Assembly: GCA_002478885.1 (NCBI GenBank)
Contig: DLKC01000026.1
Location: forward strand, 61,499 to 125,498
Direction: 5' to 3'
DNA length: 64,000 nt
Source of the DNA: Chitinophagaceae bacterium UBA7600
GTDB lineage: Bacteria > Bacteroidota > Bacteroidia > Chitinophagales > Chitinophagaceae
A program made the position numbers and the translations under genes. The notes under the pieces were generated by a model that had not been told where the DNA came from, ran no database searches, and saw only the letters and a list, made by a program, of their open reading frames with translations. Shown piece by piece: positions 9,242 through 17,457 of the stretch. Every line of letters starts with the position of its first letter. The first letter of the stretch is position 1.

Positions 9242-9484
9242 TTACTCTACGGTCTTGTCAAGCCGTTTGCCTGAAAAATAACCGATGATAAGACCAGCGA
9301 TGGCCCCGCCTGCGATGATGTATACATTATCCCTCGCAGCAAGGTAGCCGATGATAAGTCCGAATAAAGCGCCACCAAATGTCATAATGGGGGTTGCGCT
9401 TTTCTTACTTTTTGTTGCGACATGATCGTGGTGTGGGGGATTGAAATGCTTTTTCTTTTTCCTGTTATGATGTGGATTAGCCAT
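9242..9484 (-). CDS. Small glycine-rich membrane protein
   Basis: 80 residues. The first 30 are basic and His-rich (MANPHHNRKKKKHFNPPHHDH), followed by two hydrophobic, glycine-zipper-like segments (about residues 34-50 and 56-70, FGGALFGLIIGYLAA and IIAGGAIAGLIIGYFSG). This is a hairpin membrane topology with a positively charged cytoplasmic tail. No named family recognised. The C-terminal GLIIGYFSGKR is similar in style to the 53-aa protein at 19573-19734. A dyad at 9487-9503 sits directly before the start, and a terminator follows the stop, so it is a single-gene unit. Confidence 0.75.
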   Translation of the reverse strand: MANPHHNRKKKKHFNPPHHDHVATKSKKSATPIMTFGGALFGLIIGYLAARDNVYIIAGGAIAGLIIGYFSGKRLDKTVE

Positions 9485-9486
9485 TG

Positions 9487-9503
9487 TTAGAATTTTGTTC
9501 TAA
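9487..9503. promoter_or_regulatory. Perfect dyad immediately upstream of the 80-aa gene
   Basis: TTAGAA (9487-9492), 5-nt loop, TTCTAA (9498-9503). It ends 2 nt from the ATG at 9484, so it could occlude ribosome access as a hairpin or bind a dimeric regulator. Short arms mean chance is possible. Confidence 0.3.
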
Positions 9504-9671
9504 TATACACAAAGCGGAGAATAAGAAATGATGATCTGTTTAAAAATATTTATATGCCGCCAACGGTGTGGGCAAACTTGTTGCCAAGAGAAAATGCAAC
9601 AGGCCAATAGCTAAAATGCACTTACCGGAAGCAGAAATAAAACTATCTTAGGCATCCAAAATTTACTTCTG

Positions 9672-10127
9672 ATGAAATCATTAAAGGCTTTTGCATTGCC
9701 GGTTTATTTATTGGTGCTCCTGTTTTCTACAAAGCCGGTTGCCGCGCAACAAAGCAATGTTGAAAAATATGTACTTGCCCTGCACGAGAAAAAGTTCGAA
9801 TGGATGTGTCACAAACAGCTTGATTCTCTTGCAGCCGTGCTTGACGACAGGCTGGTGTATATTCATTCAAGCGGTTGGATGGAAACAAAGACCGATATGA
9901 TCAATGATTTGAGTAGCGGAAAACTGATCATGAATAAGGTAACCGTGAATGAAGCCACTGCCGATTATTTTAAAGACAATACGGTGATCGTGCATGGCAA
10001 GGGTGTTTTTACTGTTACCGGCACAGATGGAAAGATCGTTGATATCAATCTCTACTACACTGAAGTATATATCAAAAAGAAGAGCAACTGGCTGCTGGTT
10101 ACCCGGCATGCAAGTAAACTTCCTTAA
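9672..10127 (+). CDS. Secreted NTF2-like (DUF4440/SnoaL-like) protein
   Basis: 151 residues with a signal peptide (residues 1-25, ending VAAQ). The mature 125 residues follow the SnoaL/NTF2 fold pattern: an N-terminal helix with WMCHKQLDSLAAVLDDRLVYIHSSG, a central DMINDLSSGKLIM, and the C-terminal strands TEVYIKKKSNWLLVTRHASKLP. DUF4440 proteins often have no proven activity. Convergent with the next gene, only 2 nt between the stop codons. Confidence 0.82.
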   Translation: MKSLKAFALPVYLLVLLFSTKPVAAQQSNVEKYVLALHEKKFEWMCHKQLDSLAAVLDDRLVYIHSSGWMETKTDMINDLSSGKLIMNKVTVNEATADYFKDNTVIVHGKGVFTVTGTDGKIVDINLYYTEVYIKKKSNWLLVTRHASKLP

Positions 10128-10129
10128 GA

Positions 10130-11554
10130 TTATTTTCTTACAATATCTATCGTGCTGCTTACCGTTAGATCGGATGATACGGTAAGCTCTTCTCTTTTAT
10201 TTCCATAAATGATTTCCAGTTTGGCCGTATTGGGAGGAAACTCGCCGAGATTATGCGCATGAAATACCAATGAATTAACTGCATTGGTGTCAACGGGTAT
10301 TTTTAATTCAACAATTCTACCGGTAAGCGACAGCTTATCAATGATCACATTGCCATTATAAATTACGGAAACGATATCACCGTCGACGATGCCATTGTCG
10401 TAAACACGCAACACGATTGAATCAGTATTAACCGCCAGCGTGCGCACCACAGCCTGTTTGCGTTCTGTAAAGCCTTCAGGCAATGGTGGCGAAACTGGTT
10501 TTGGTAACAGTGGTTCCGCGGGTTTAACCACTACTGTCGCTGCAGTTGATGCAATATTAGCCGCCGTAAACCAGGTATTTGGCAGGATAAGGTAAGGCGT
10601 TGTTACAGTCATTTGTTTATTGGTGCGACTCGCAATCGGTGATTTCGGGTTGCGTTTGAGCAATTCAATGCTGCCGGCTGCCATCAAGGGCGTGCGGTAA
10701 ACAATATGTGAGCTGCTATTAAGTTCCAATGCTGGCTTTTTTGCAGCAAAAACCGGGTAAGCGTATTGCAGGTTCGTATACTTTTTTTGCAGTGGCAGCT
10801 CCGGCAGGTCCGTGCCGGCAAAGGAGATGCGTTGGGAGATATAACTGCCATTATCCACTTCCCAGGAAGGTTTGGTTTGAGCTACAGTGGTTGTGTTTTT
10901 GCCGGCAGTGCTGTCTTTTTCTTTTACTACCACGCCACCTGCATTCAAGATGCCTGTCCGTTTTTCTTCTGCTGCAGCAACCGGCACCAGGATATTTTTA
11001 TTGTTTGATGCGGTAACAAAAAGACTTTTTTCCGGTTTATTCTTATCGTCGAACAGCGTATACAGTTCTTCCTGTTCAGCGGAATCGAATTCATTGACAC
11101 GCTTTGTTAGTTCAGTGACCCAGTTGCAGCCAGGATCGCAATTCATTACGGCCCCTCTTATCACGAATTTTTCCTTTTCAAACAAAAACTCCCACTCGGG
11201 TGGCTTACAATTATTACAGTTCACCACTTTCCATTTGTTCTGCACATCGTTTCGTGCGTAGATAATACGGGTGCGGATCATACCGAACTTCTTGCCTTTG
11301 ACGATGCCCTTTACTTCAGAATCGAAATGGATGCTGCTGTCTGAAGGCTTCATCGTTTTCAATACGCCTTCAAAGCTTTCGTTTTTCACCTTATCAATTT
11401 CAAGCGTAAGGTTGTACGACTGTGAATCAACCGTGGGAAGGTAAGCCCTGCCCGTCCAAAAGCCCCTGAGCCACGCCGTTTTTTGCGCATGGCTGGTTGC
11501 CGCAAAAGCAAAGCAGCAAAATGCTAACAATAAAAAAGTGATTTTTTTCTGCAT
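10130..11554 (-). CDS. Secreted protein of unknown function
   Basis: 474 residues beginning with a clear Sec signal peptide (MQKKITFLLLAFCCFAFAATSHAQ). The N-terminal part (residues 26-170) looks like a beta-rich domain (FWTGRAYLPTVDSQSYNLTLEIDKV; EGVLKTMKPSDSSIHF) with two Cys pairs (NCNNCKPPEW; MNCDPGCNW). The middle is low-complexity linker, and the last 110 residues (DSIVLRVYDNGIVDGDIVSVIYNGNVII) are a beta domain I have seen in other Bacteroidota exported proteins, without known function. No catalytic motif. Likely cell-surface or periplasmic. Confidence 0.75.
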   Translation of the reverse strand: MQKKITFLLLAFCCFAFAATSHAQKTAWLRGFWTGRAYLPTVDSQSYNLTLEIDKVKNESFEGVLKTMKPSDSSIHFDSEVKGIVKGKKFGMIRTRIIYARNDVQNKWKVVNCNNCKPPEWEFLFEKEKFVIRGAVMNCDPGCNWVTELTKRVNEFDSAEQEELYTLFDDKNKPEKSLFVTASNNKNILVPVAAAEEKRTGILNAGGVVVKEKDSTAGKNTTTVAQTKPSWEVDNGSYISQRISFAGTDLPELPLQKKYTNLQYAYPVFAAKKPALELNSSSHIVYRTPLMAAGSIELLKRNPKSPIASRTNKQMTVTTPYLILPNTWFTAANIASTAATVVVKPAEPLLPKPVSPPLPEGFTERKQAVVRTLAVNTDSIVLRVYDNGIVDGDIVSVIYNGNVIIDKLSLTGRIVELKIPVDTNAVNSLVFHAHNLGEFPPNTAKLEIIYGNKREELTVSSDLTVSSTIDIVRK

Positions 11555-11699
11555 GAAATAAGTAAAGGACCATTGGATGCTGTTGCAAACTAAGACTATT
11601 TATTGATTGTGGGCGTGCTATGGCCCGTAAATTCCCGATGCGTAAACGGCCTACCAATAAAACCGCTGCAGGAATAAGTTGGCGCGCCGGAGCATTGCA

Positions 11700-11771
11700 G
11701 TATAAGTGTGCGATGCCGGATAAGCCGGCGCTGCCGCGCAACAGCAGCAGCATTAGTATTCGAATGCCGGG
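11700..11771 (+). repeat. Dispersed repeat copy 4 (long form with hairpin)
   Basis: Box and hairpin at 11700-11742 with the 23-nt insert intact, 23-nt spacer, perfect GCCGGG at 11766-11771 and an A-run after it. It lies between divergent genes and reads toward the glycosyltransferase. Confidence 0.85.
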
Positions 11772-11832
11772 TCTCAAAAAATCAATGTGGATAACCTTCG
11801 CATAACAGTGCTTCAAATATGGGCGGTATGCC

Positions 11833-11840
11833 TATTTTTG
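11833..11840 (+). promoter_or_regulatory. -7 box five bases before the GT2 start
   Basis: TATTTTTG matches TAnnTTTG and is followed by TCCTT and the ATG at 11846. With a start site about 5-7 nt downstream of the box, the mRNA would be leaderless. The same arrangement occurs before gatC. Confidence 0.4.
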
Positions 11841-11845
11841 TCCTT

Positions 11846-12979
11846 ATGGACCTATCGCAGATACCCGACTTTGTAAAACTTGCCCTCTTCATATTCTTTT
11901 GTGTGGTTATTGCCATACAACTATTCTACTACCTTTTTTATTTTGTAAGGCTGGCAAATTTCAAAGCCCTTGCTAAAACTGCGTCGCAGGAGTACCCGGT
12001 TTCAGTGATTATTTGTGCGAGGGATGAAGCCGAAAATATTGCCAATAACCTGCCCGGCATATTGGTGCAGCAATACCGCACAACGCATGAAGTGATTGTG
12101 GTAAATGATAACAGCACCGATGAAACAAAATACCTGCTCGATGAGTTTAAAAAGACTTTCAAGAATATCAATAATCTGGCACTTACACAGGAAGCGAAGA
12201 TGATACCGGGGAAGAAATTCCCTTTGTCGATGGGCATAAAAGCAGCTAAATATGAGGTGGTATTGCTTACCGATGCGGATTGTGTTCCGGCAAGTGAATT
12301 CTGGATGCAAAAAATGCAGGATGCCTATCACGACGATATTCAGATCGTGCTTGGATATGGTGCTTACAAAAAACGTGGCGGCTTACTAAACAAGCTTATC
12401 CGTTTTGAAACTTTTCATGCTGCATTGCAGTATTTTTCTTTTGCCCTGGCGGGCTCTCCCTATATGGGCGTTGGCAGAAACCTGTCTTATAAAAAAGAAC
12501 TGTTTTTTAATAACAAGGGCTTTTCCTCTATCAATCATATTCCCGGCGGCGATGATGATTTGTTTATTAACCGCGTGGCCACCAAAAGCAATACCGCCAT
12601 TGTTGTCGATCATGAGGCGCACACATTAAGTGAGCCGGAAACAACATGGAGTGCGTGGCAAAAACAAAAATTCAGGCATTACACCACGTCAAAATATTAT
12701 AAGGGCAAACATAAATTTTTACTGGGGCTTTACTCGTTCACGCAAGTGCTGGTTTACCCGGCAGGTGTTGCCGCCGCTTTGTTTTACTGCTGGTGGCTTG
12801 CCCTGGCTGTATTTGGATTGCGGCTGATCGTGCAGGGAATTGTCTGGAACAAATCCATGAAAAAACTGAACGAAGGCGACCTGTGGCCGTGGTTCCTGCT
12901 GCTCGACATCTGGTTGTTTTTTTATTCCTTGCTTTTTGTTCCTGCCTTATGGAAGAAGCCTGCCAAAACCTGGAACTGA
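11846..12979 (+). CDS. Membrane GT2-family glycosyltransferase
   Basis: 377 residues. One N-terminal membrane segment (about residues 10-32), a GT-A domain and two or three C-terminal membrane segments. GT2 motifs: VSVIICARDEAENI near residue 56, VVNDNSTDET, LLTDADCVP (the DxD-type metal site), and PGGDDDLFINRV with the QxxRW-like QKQKFRHYTTSKYY after it. It probably transfers a sugar to a lipid or glycan acceptor at the membrane. The frame is open from 11819, but a promoter-like TATTTTTG at 11833-11840 favours ATG 11846 (MDLSQIPDFVK). No glycan gene cluster surrounds it; acceptor unknown. Confidence 0.88.
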   Translation: MDLSQIPDFVKLALFIFFCVVIAIQLFYYLFYFVRLANFKALAKTASQEYPVSVIICARDEAENIANNLPGILVQQYRTTHEVIVVNDNSTDETKYLLDEFKKTFKNINNLALTQEAKMIPGKKFPLSMGIKAAKYEVVLLTDADCVPASEFWMQKMQDAYHDDIQIVLGYGAYKKRGGLLNKLIRFETFHAALQYFSFALAGSPYMGVGRNLSYKKELFFNNKGFSSINHIPGGDDDLFINRVATKSNTAIVVDHEAHTLSEPETTWSAWQKQKFRHYTTSKYYKGKHKFLLGLYSFTQVLVYPAGVAAALFYCWWLALAVFGLRLIVQGIVWNKSMKKLNEGDLWPWFLLLDIWLFFYSLLFVPALWKKPAKTWN

Positions 12980-13026
12980 TTTTATCTAAAACGGAGCAAT
13001 AACAATTATTATAACTGCTGCTGCTT

Positions 13027-13069
13027 TTGTGCGACAGTGGCAGGTAAGCTGGCAGCACACACTTTGTAC
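13027..13069 (-). repeat. Dispersed repeat copy 5 (degenerate long form)
   Basis: Minus-strand long form: GTACAAAGTGTGTGC, the 23-nt palindromic segment, then CACAA. The neighbouring plus-strand bases to about 13125 resemble the interior of element B (GGAATGC, CAGGGCAAAG, CAGAAAG), so it appears to be a decayed composite running into the 3' end of the 13161-15887 gene. No GCCGGG box is visible. Confidence 0.6.
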
Positions 13070-13160
13070 TGCAGGAATGCTGCAGGGCAAAGTTCGGCGG
13101 ACAAATTGCAGAAAGAGGGCGCCCATAATCCCGTGCTTTTGAATTACCTCAGCAACTTGT

Positions 13161-15887
13161 TTATTCTTTTACAAAGTTTGACGATACCCACCCGCCATTG
13201 GTTTCAATTCTTACAGCGTACAAGCCGGATTTTAATTGCGCTACATTTACGGCTGCTCCCGGTTCTGCCAGAAAGTTCATTATTACGACACCATTCATAT
13301 CCACGATTTGCGCTTTCAACTTTTCGCCCGCTGCCGGCAAACCAATCCTGAGCATATCTTTTACCGGGTTTGGATACAGTAACAACATTGCGCCATCGTA
13401 ACGCAACCAGCGAACAGGGCTGTAACCGGACTTACCATCTTTGTCCACCAGTTTGAGCCGGTAATAATTGCTTTGTTTCAAGGGGCTAAGGTCTGTATAA
13501 TGGTACTCATTTTCAGTCTTGCCGTTGTTATATGTTTTTATGGTTGCAATACTGGCAAACTCACGCCCGTTTCCACTGCGCTGTATGTCGAAACGATCAG
13601 TATTTATTTCCTGTGCAGTAGCCCATGCAAGTAAGTTAACGTTGCCCGAATGGCCTGCGGTAAATGACAATAACCTTAGCGGCAGCACCACATCGCCTGT
13701 TACTCTTGTCTTTTCGGTATTCGTCTGTACCGGCGCATTGTAGTCGAAATAAATCGAAGCAGTATTGCGGATCACATCCTCCACTTTAAGGTTGGTGTTT
13801 GCTTTGATACGGTAGACAATATACCCATGGCTGCCCGGCTCATTTGCTGTGCTGTCAGGCAACATAATATGGCTGAAAGTCCAGGTACAATTATTCCCAC
13901 TTATATTAAGCTGGCAGCCGTGGCTTGCCGTTAACATTTGCAGGCTATTCCAGTCCAGTTTTTTATCAAGTGTATCTTTAACGGTAATGTTGATGGCCGG
14001 GGCATTACCGGTATTTTGAAAGCGGATTGTATAAACCAGCCATTCGCCTCCTGCTATTTTACTCTGCACAACGGTACCAGCATGATTCTCTGATTTATCA
14101 TTCGGGTCGAAAGAGCTTCTCACCGGTTGTACGACAGCCGAGCTGTCATTGGCCGGAGTGACATCTGTCTCTATAGGGTTGATTGTCGCAATTGACCTAA
14201 GCGTATCACCGATCGAAGCATTTCCCGGCGGCAGGTCAAACCTGGCGTGAATCGAAGCTGTATCCAGCGGCGAAAGATTGCTGTAATTCCAGCGGATCGT
14301 ATCGCCATGGATGAAATCATCGGGTGGTGTGGAAGACACAAAGTCAAGACGGCTGTCTTTGACCAATTGTACGTAGCCATTACCCACCGTATCAGTACCA
14401 GCATTCTGGTAATTGATGTTGTAGTTAACGCCAAAGCCAGGAACCGCGGCACCCGTGACAGAAAACATGCTGACGAAAATATCCCTTTGGCCGGCAACTG
14501 GTTGTAGGGCAAAAAACACGCTATCATCTTGGCCATAGCTTGTAAAAGAAAAGCTATGTATTGCGGGAACAGGTATATAGTAGTTGTTTGGCGGAATAAA
14601 ATAGGCGGAAAAATTACCTGTATCCACACCCATCCTGAAATTTCCGTGTGTTGACATGGTTACGGTAGAGTCGTTATTTTTTTTCAGTATGATTTTACCA
14701 GTCGTAAAAAAGACTTCATTGGAATCCTTCTGGCCGTTGCGGTTTAAGTCGTAGTAGCTGTAACCGTGAACCTGGTTAAGTAAAAAGGAATCCATGGTTA
14801 TTTTGCATACCCTTGGCTCTTCCGAAGTCGCGAAATAAACATTTCCGGCAATATCTGTTGTAAAGCCCCAGGGAATTCCGATCGAAGCATCAGTAGCAAG
14901 AAGGCCATCGCCGTCATACCAGCTGTTGCCTGTTCCTGCAATCGTTGATATAATATTATTTTTTTGATCGACTTTGCGGATCCTTGAACTTTCATCAACA
15001 AAGAGAATATTGTCAGCACTATCTAGGTCTATTCCAAAGAGAGGAGTAAGCGCAGCCAGGTTGGCCGGCCCTCCATCCCCGCTAAAACCTGCTATGCCAC
15101 TGCCTGCCACTGTATGAATTTTCCCATCCGACATGGTTACTTTCCTGATCCTGTGATTGGAATAATCCCCAATGTAGAGATCCCCGTTCTTGTCTGTACT
15201 TATATCCCAAACGTATCCAACCTGGGCCTGTTTGGCAGGAATCTCATCGCCATTGTACCCAAGATAACCGATACCTGCTACTGTTGTAATAATACCCGTT
15301 GTGAGATCTATTTTCCGCACCCGGCAATCATACCCACCGGTGCTGTATAAATTTCTGCCGGAAGCATCCAGCTCAATGCCATCAACGAGTTGGAATTTGG
15401 CGTCGATTGCCAATCCGCCATCGCCGGAGTAGCCATATTGCCCTGTGCCTGCGATGGTGGTTATTATGCCTGTACTTTTTTCTATTTTCCTGATACGGCA
15501 GTTGTTGCCGTCGGCGAGATAGATGTTCCCCAGGGAATCTATTGCCAATCCACCCATCCAGTTACTAAACTGCGCATTTACAGCCAGGCCCCCATCACCA
15601 CTATAGCCGGGTACGCCGGTTCCGGCAATGGTAGAGATGATGCCGGTGGCTGCATCGATCCTGCGGATTACAGCGTTGTCTGCATCTACAAAAAAGATAT
15701 TGCCCGCTTTGTCAACTGCTATGCCGGTAGCGTCACCGGTAGTTGCGTAGATTGCGGGGCCGCCATCCCCGGTATAATTTCTTGTACCATTACCTGCGAT
15801 GGTGGTTACAATCTGTGGCATGGCCCGGGTTGACAAAAAAACAGTTATGCAGCAGAGCAGTAAGCGGGATGCTTTTGGGGGTAACAT
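13161..15887 (-). CDS. Exported NHL-repeat protein with T9SS type A sorting domain
   Basis: 908 residues. A signal peptide (1-24) is followed by six degenerate NHL-type blades (about residues 25-365), each with the motif TIAGTG..GYSGDGG..A and a following GNI(Y/F)..D....RIRK strand. Together they predict a six-bladed beta-propeller. Then come an SdrD/Cna-B-like segment (YYDLNRNGQKDSNE near 385), a DUF11/DUF7619-like beta domain (SFDPNDKSENHAG to ASIYFDYNAPVQTNTE), and a fibronectin-like region. The final 80 residues (LLYPNPVKDMLRIGL to GLYAVRIETNGG) are a type IX secretion sorting domain. The protein is therefore expected on the cell surface or released; it is the only clear T9SS substrate in the window. 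Convergent with the GT2 gene. Confidence 0.92.
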   Translation of the reverse strand: MLPPKASRLLLCCITVFLSTRAMPQIVTTIAGNGTRNYTGDGGPAIYATTGDATGIAVDKAGNIFFVDADNAVIRRIDAATGIISTIAGTGVPGYSGDGGLAVNAQFSNWMGGLAIDSLGNIYLADGNNCRIRKIEKSTGIITTIAGTGQYGYSGDGGLAIDAKFQLVDGIELDASGRNLYSTGGYDCRVRKIDLTTGIITTVAGIGYLGYNGDEIPAKQAQVGYVWDISTDKNGDLYIGDYSNHRIRKVTMSDGKIHTVAGSGIAGFSGDGGPANLAALTPLFGIDLDSADNILFVDESSRIRKVDQKNNIISTIAGTGNSWYDGDGLLATDASIGIPWGFTTDIAGNVYFATSEEPRVCKITMDSFLLNQVHGYSYYDLNRNGQKDSNEVFFTTGKIILKKNNDSTVTMSTHGNFRMGVDTGNFSAYFIPPNNYYIPVPAIHSFSFTSYGQDDSVFFALQPVAGQRDIFVSMFSVTGAAVPGFGVNYNINYQNAGTDTVGNGYVQLVKDSRLDFVSSTPPDDFIHGDTIRWNYSNLSPLDTASIHARFDLPPGNASIGDTLRSIATINPIETDVTPANDSSAVVQPVRSSFDPNDKSENHAGTVVQSKIAGGEWLVYTIRFQNTGNAPAINITVKDTLDKKLDWNSLQMLTASHGCQLNISGNNCTWTFSHIMLPDSTANEPGSHGYIVYRIKANTNLKVEDVIRNTASIYFDYNAPVQTNTEKTRVTGDVVLPLRLLSFTAGHSGNVNLLAWATAQEINTDRFDIQRSGNGREFASIATIKTYNNGKTENEYHYTDLSPLKQSNYYRLKLVDKDGKSGYSPVRWLRYDGAMLLLYPNPVKDMLRIGLPAAGEKLKAQIVDMNGVVIMNFLAEPGAAVNVAQLKSGLYAVRIETNGGWVSSNFVKE

Positions 15888-16087
15888 GTTGGCTATCGAA
15901 AAGGTGGTTGTTTGAGTATAGTTTGGTCTGTACCAAAATAAGAAGAAAAATGGATACTTTGATCTTGTTGTGCTTATTTTAAGCCCGATACCGGCATGAG
16001 TTTGAAGCTATTATTACAGCACAAGTTTGCTGCCAAAAGTTATCGGGGGTACAACTGTCCGCAGCCACCAATGCTGTAGCCTGTTAC

Positions 16088-16117
16088 ACAAAAAAAATCC
16101 TGCTGACAGGAGCAGGA
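16088..16117 (-). terminator. Rho-independent terminator of the E2 gene
   Basis: On the minus strand TCCTGCT (16111-16117), 6-nt loop, AGCAGGA (16098-16104), then a run of eight Ts. It starts 30 nt after the stop codon at 16147. Confidence 0.85.
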
Positions 16118-16146
16118 CCAAAATAATATAAGCGGTTATACAATTG

Positions 16147-17379
16147 TTACAGTTCGAGCAAGGCCTTTACCGGGTCTTTGCCAAACAACAGCAACTCCGG
16201 GTTTTCCAACAGCTCTTTCACCCTTACGAGGAAGCTTACGCTTTCGCGGCCATCGATCACGCGGTGATCGTAACTCAGTGCGAGGTACATCATCGGGCGC
16301 ACCACCACCTGGCCATTGACCGCCATCGGGCGCTCCTGTATTTTATGCATACCAAGGATCGCGCTTTGAGGGATATTGATGATCGGGGTGCTCATAAGGC
16401 TGCCAAACACACCACCGTTGGTAATGGTGAAGGTGCCGCCCTGTAATTCTTCCATGGTTAATTTGTTGTCGCGTGCCTTGCCTGCGAGTTCGACAACCTT
16501 CTTTTCGATGTCTGCCATGCTAAGACTTTCCACATTGCGCATAACAGGAACGGTTAAGCCACGGGGTGTGCTGACGGCGATGCTTATATCGGCATAATCG
16601 TGGTAGATCAATTCATCAGCGTCGATATAACAATTGACCGCGGGCCATTCGCTTAATGCAATAGCGCACGCTTTGGCAAAGAAACTCATGAAGCCGAGAT
16701 TAACACCATGCGACTTATTAAAAGCATCTTTGAATTGCTTGCGTATTTCCATTATGCGTGTCATGTCCACCTCGTTAAAAGTGGTGAGCATCGCAGTGGT
16801 ATTTTTTGCTTCCACCAAACGGCGGCTGATAGTCTTGCGGAGGTTGCTCATTTTCTCCCTGCGGACATTGCGGGAAAAGAGGTCTTGTCCCTGGAATGAT
16901 TGCTTGCCCGGATGCGACAATGCCTCGAGTACGTCCTGTTTTAAAATTTTGCCACCGGCGCCGCTTGGCGTGATGGATGCCGGGGCCACTTTTTTGTCAG
17001 CAATTATTGCGGCGGCTACAGGCGTAGCTTTAATATCATTTGTAACGGCAGTGACAGGTGCCTCGGACGATGCCGGTTTTGTTGCCGGAGCAGGGGCAGG
17101 CTGTTCGCGAGCCGGAGCAGCTGCCGCAGCTGCAGCTGGTTTTGCTGCAGTTTCATCGATATGAGCGAGCACGGATCCAATATTGAGCGTATCGCCTTCT
17201 TTGGCAATGATCTTTAAGGAGCCCGCCTGTTCGGCATTAACCTCGAAGGTAGCCTTCTCACTTTCCAGTTCGGCAATCACTTCGTCACGGTCAACATATT
17301 CACCGTCTTTTTTCACCCATTTTAAAAGGGTTACTTCATTGATTGATTCGCCTACCGATGGAACTTTTATCTCGATCAT
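16147..17379 (-). CDS. sucB: 2-oxoglutarate dehydrogenase E2, dihydrolipoyllysine succinyltransferase
   Basis: TCA-cycle enzyme that takes the succinyl group from E1 and passes it to CoA on the lipoyl arm. Domains in order: lipoyl domain (residues 1-75, lipoyl Lys42 in [11 protein letters not shown]), an Ala/Pro linker (78-125), a peripheral subunit-binding domain around 130-165 ([20 protein letters not shown]), and the acetyltransferase core (185-410) with the active-site [11 protein letters not shown] near 380. The [10 protein letters not shown] motif favours a succinyl rather than acetyl E2. sucA is not adjacent here. A TAGGTTTG box at 17402-17409 and AGAAGG before the ATG mark its own transcription unit. 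Confidence 0.95.
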   Translation of the reverse strand: MIEIKVPSVGESINEVTLLKWVKKDGEYVDRDEVIAELESEKATFEVNAEQAGSLKIIAKEGDTLNIGSVLAHIDETAAKPAAAAAAAPAREQPAPAPATKPASSEAPVTAVTNDIKATPVAAAIIADKKVAPASITPSGAGGKILKQDVLEALSHPGKQSFQGQDLFSRNVRREKMSNLRKTISRRLVEAKNTTAMLTTFNEVDMTRIMEIRKQFKDAFNKSHGVNLGFMSFFAKACAIALSEWPAVNCYIDADELIYHDYADISIAVSTPRGLTVPVMRNVESLSMADIEKKVVELAGKARDNKLTMEELQGGTFTITNGGVFGSLMSTPIINIPQSAILGMHKIQERPMAVNGQVVVRPMMYLALSYDHRVIDGRESVSFLVRVKELLENPELLLFGKDPVKALLEL

Positions 17380-17401
17380 ACCTTCTGCATTTTTGGGATT
17401 G

Positions 17402-17409
17402 CAAACCTA
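17402..17409 (-). promoter_or_regulatory. -7 promoter box for sucB
   Basis: Minus-strand TAGGTTTG matches TAnnTTTG, 22 nt upstream of the ATG at 17379. Confidence 0.45.
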
Positions 17410-17457
17410 ATTCAAAATATGGAAAATGTGAATCTTTTTCGCGTAAAGCCAAACCTG

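Noticed and set aside
16049..16068. Possible further repeat copy (GTACAACTGTCCGCAGCCAC, 15 of 20 matches)
   Set aside because: No GCCGGG box at 21-23 nt and no flanking similarity; could be chance.
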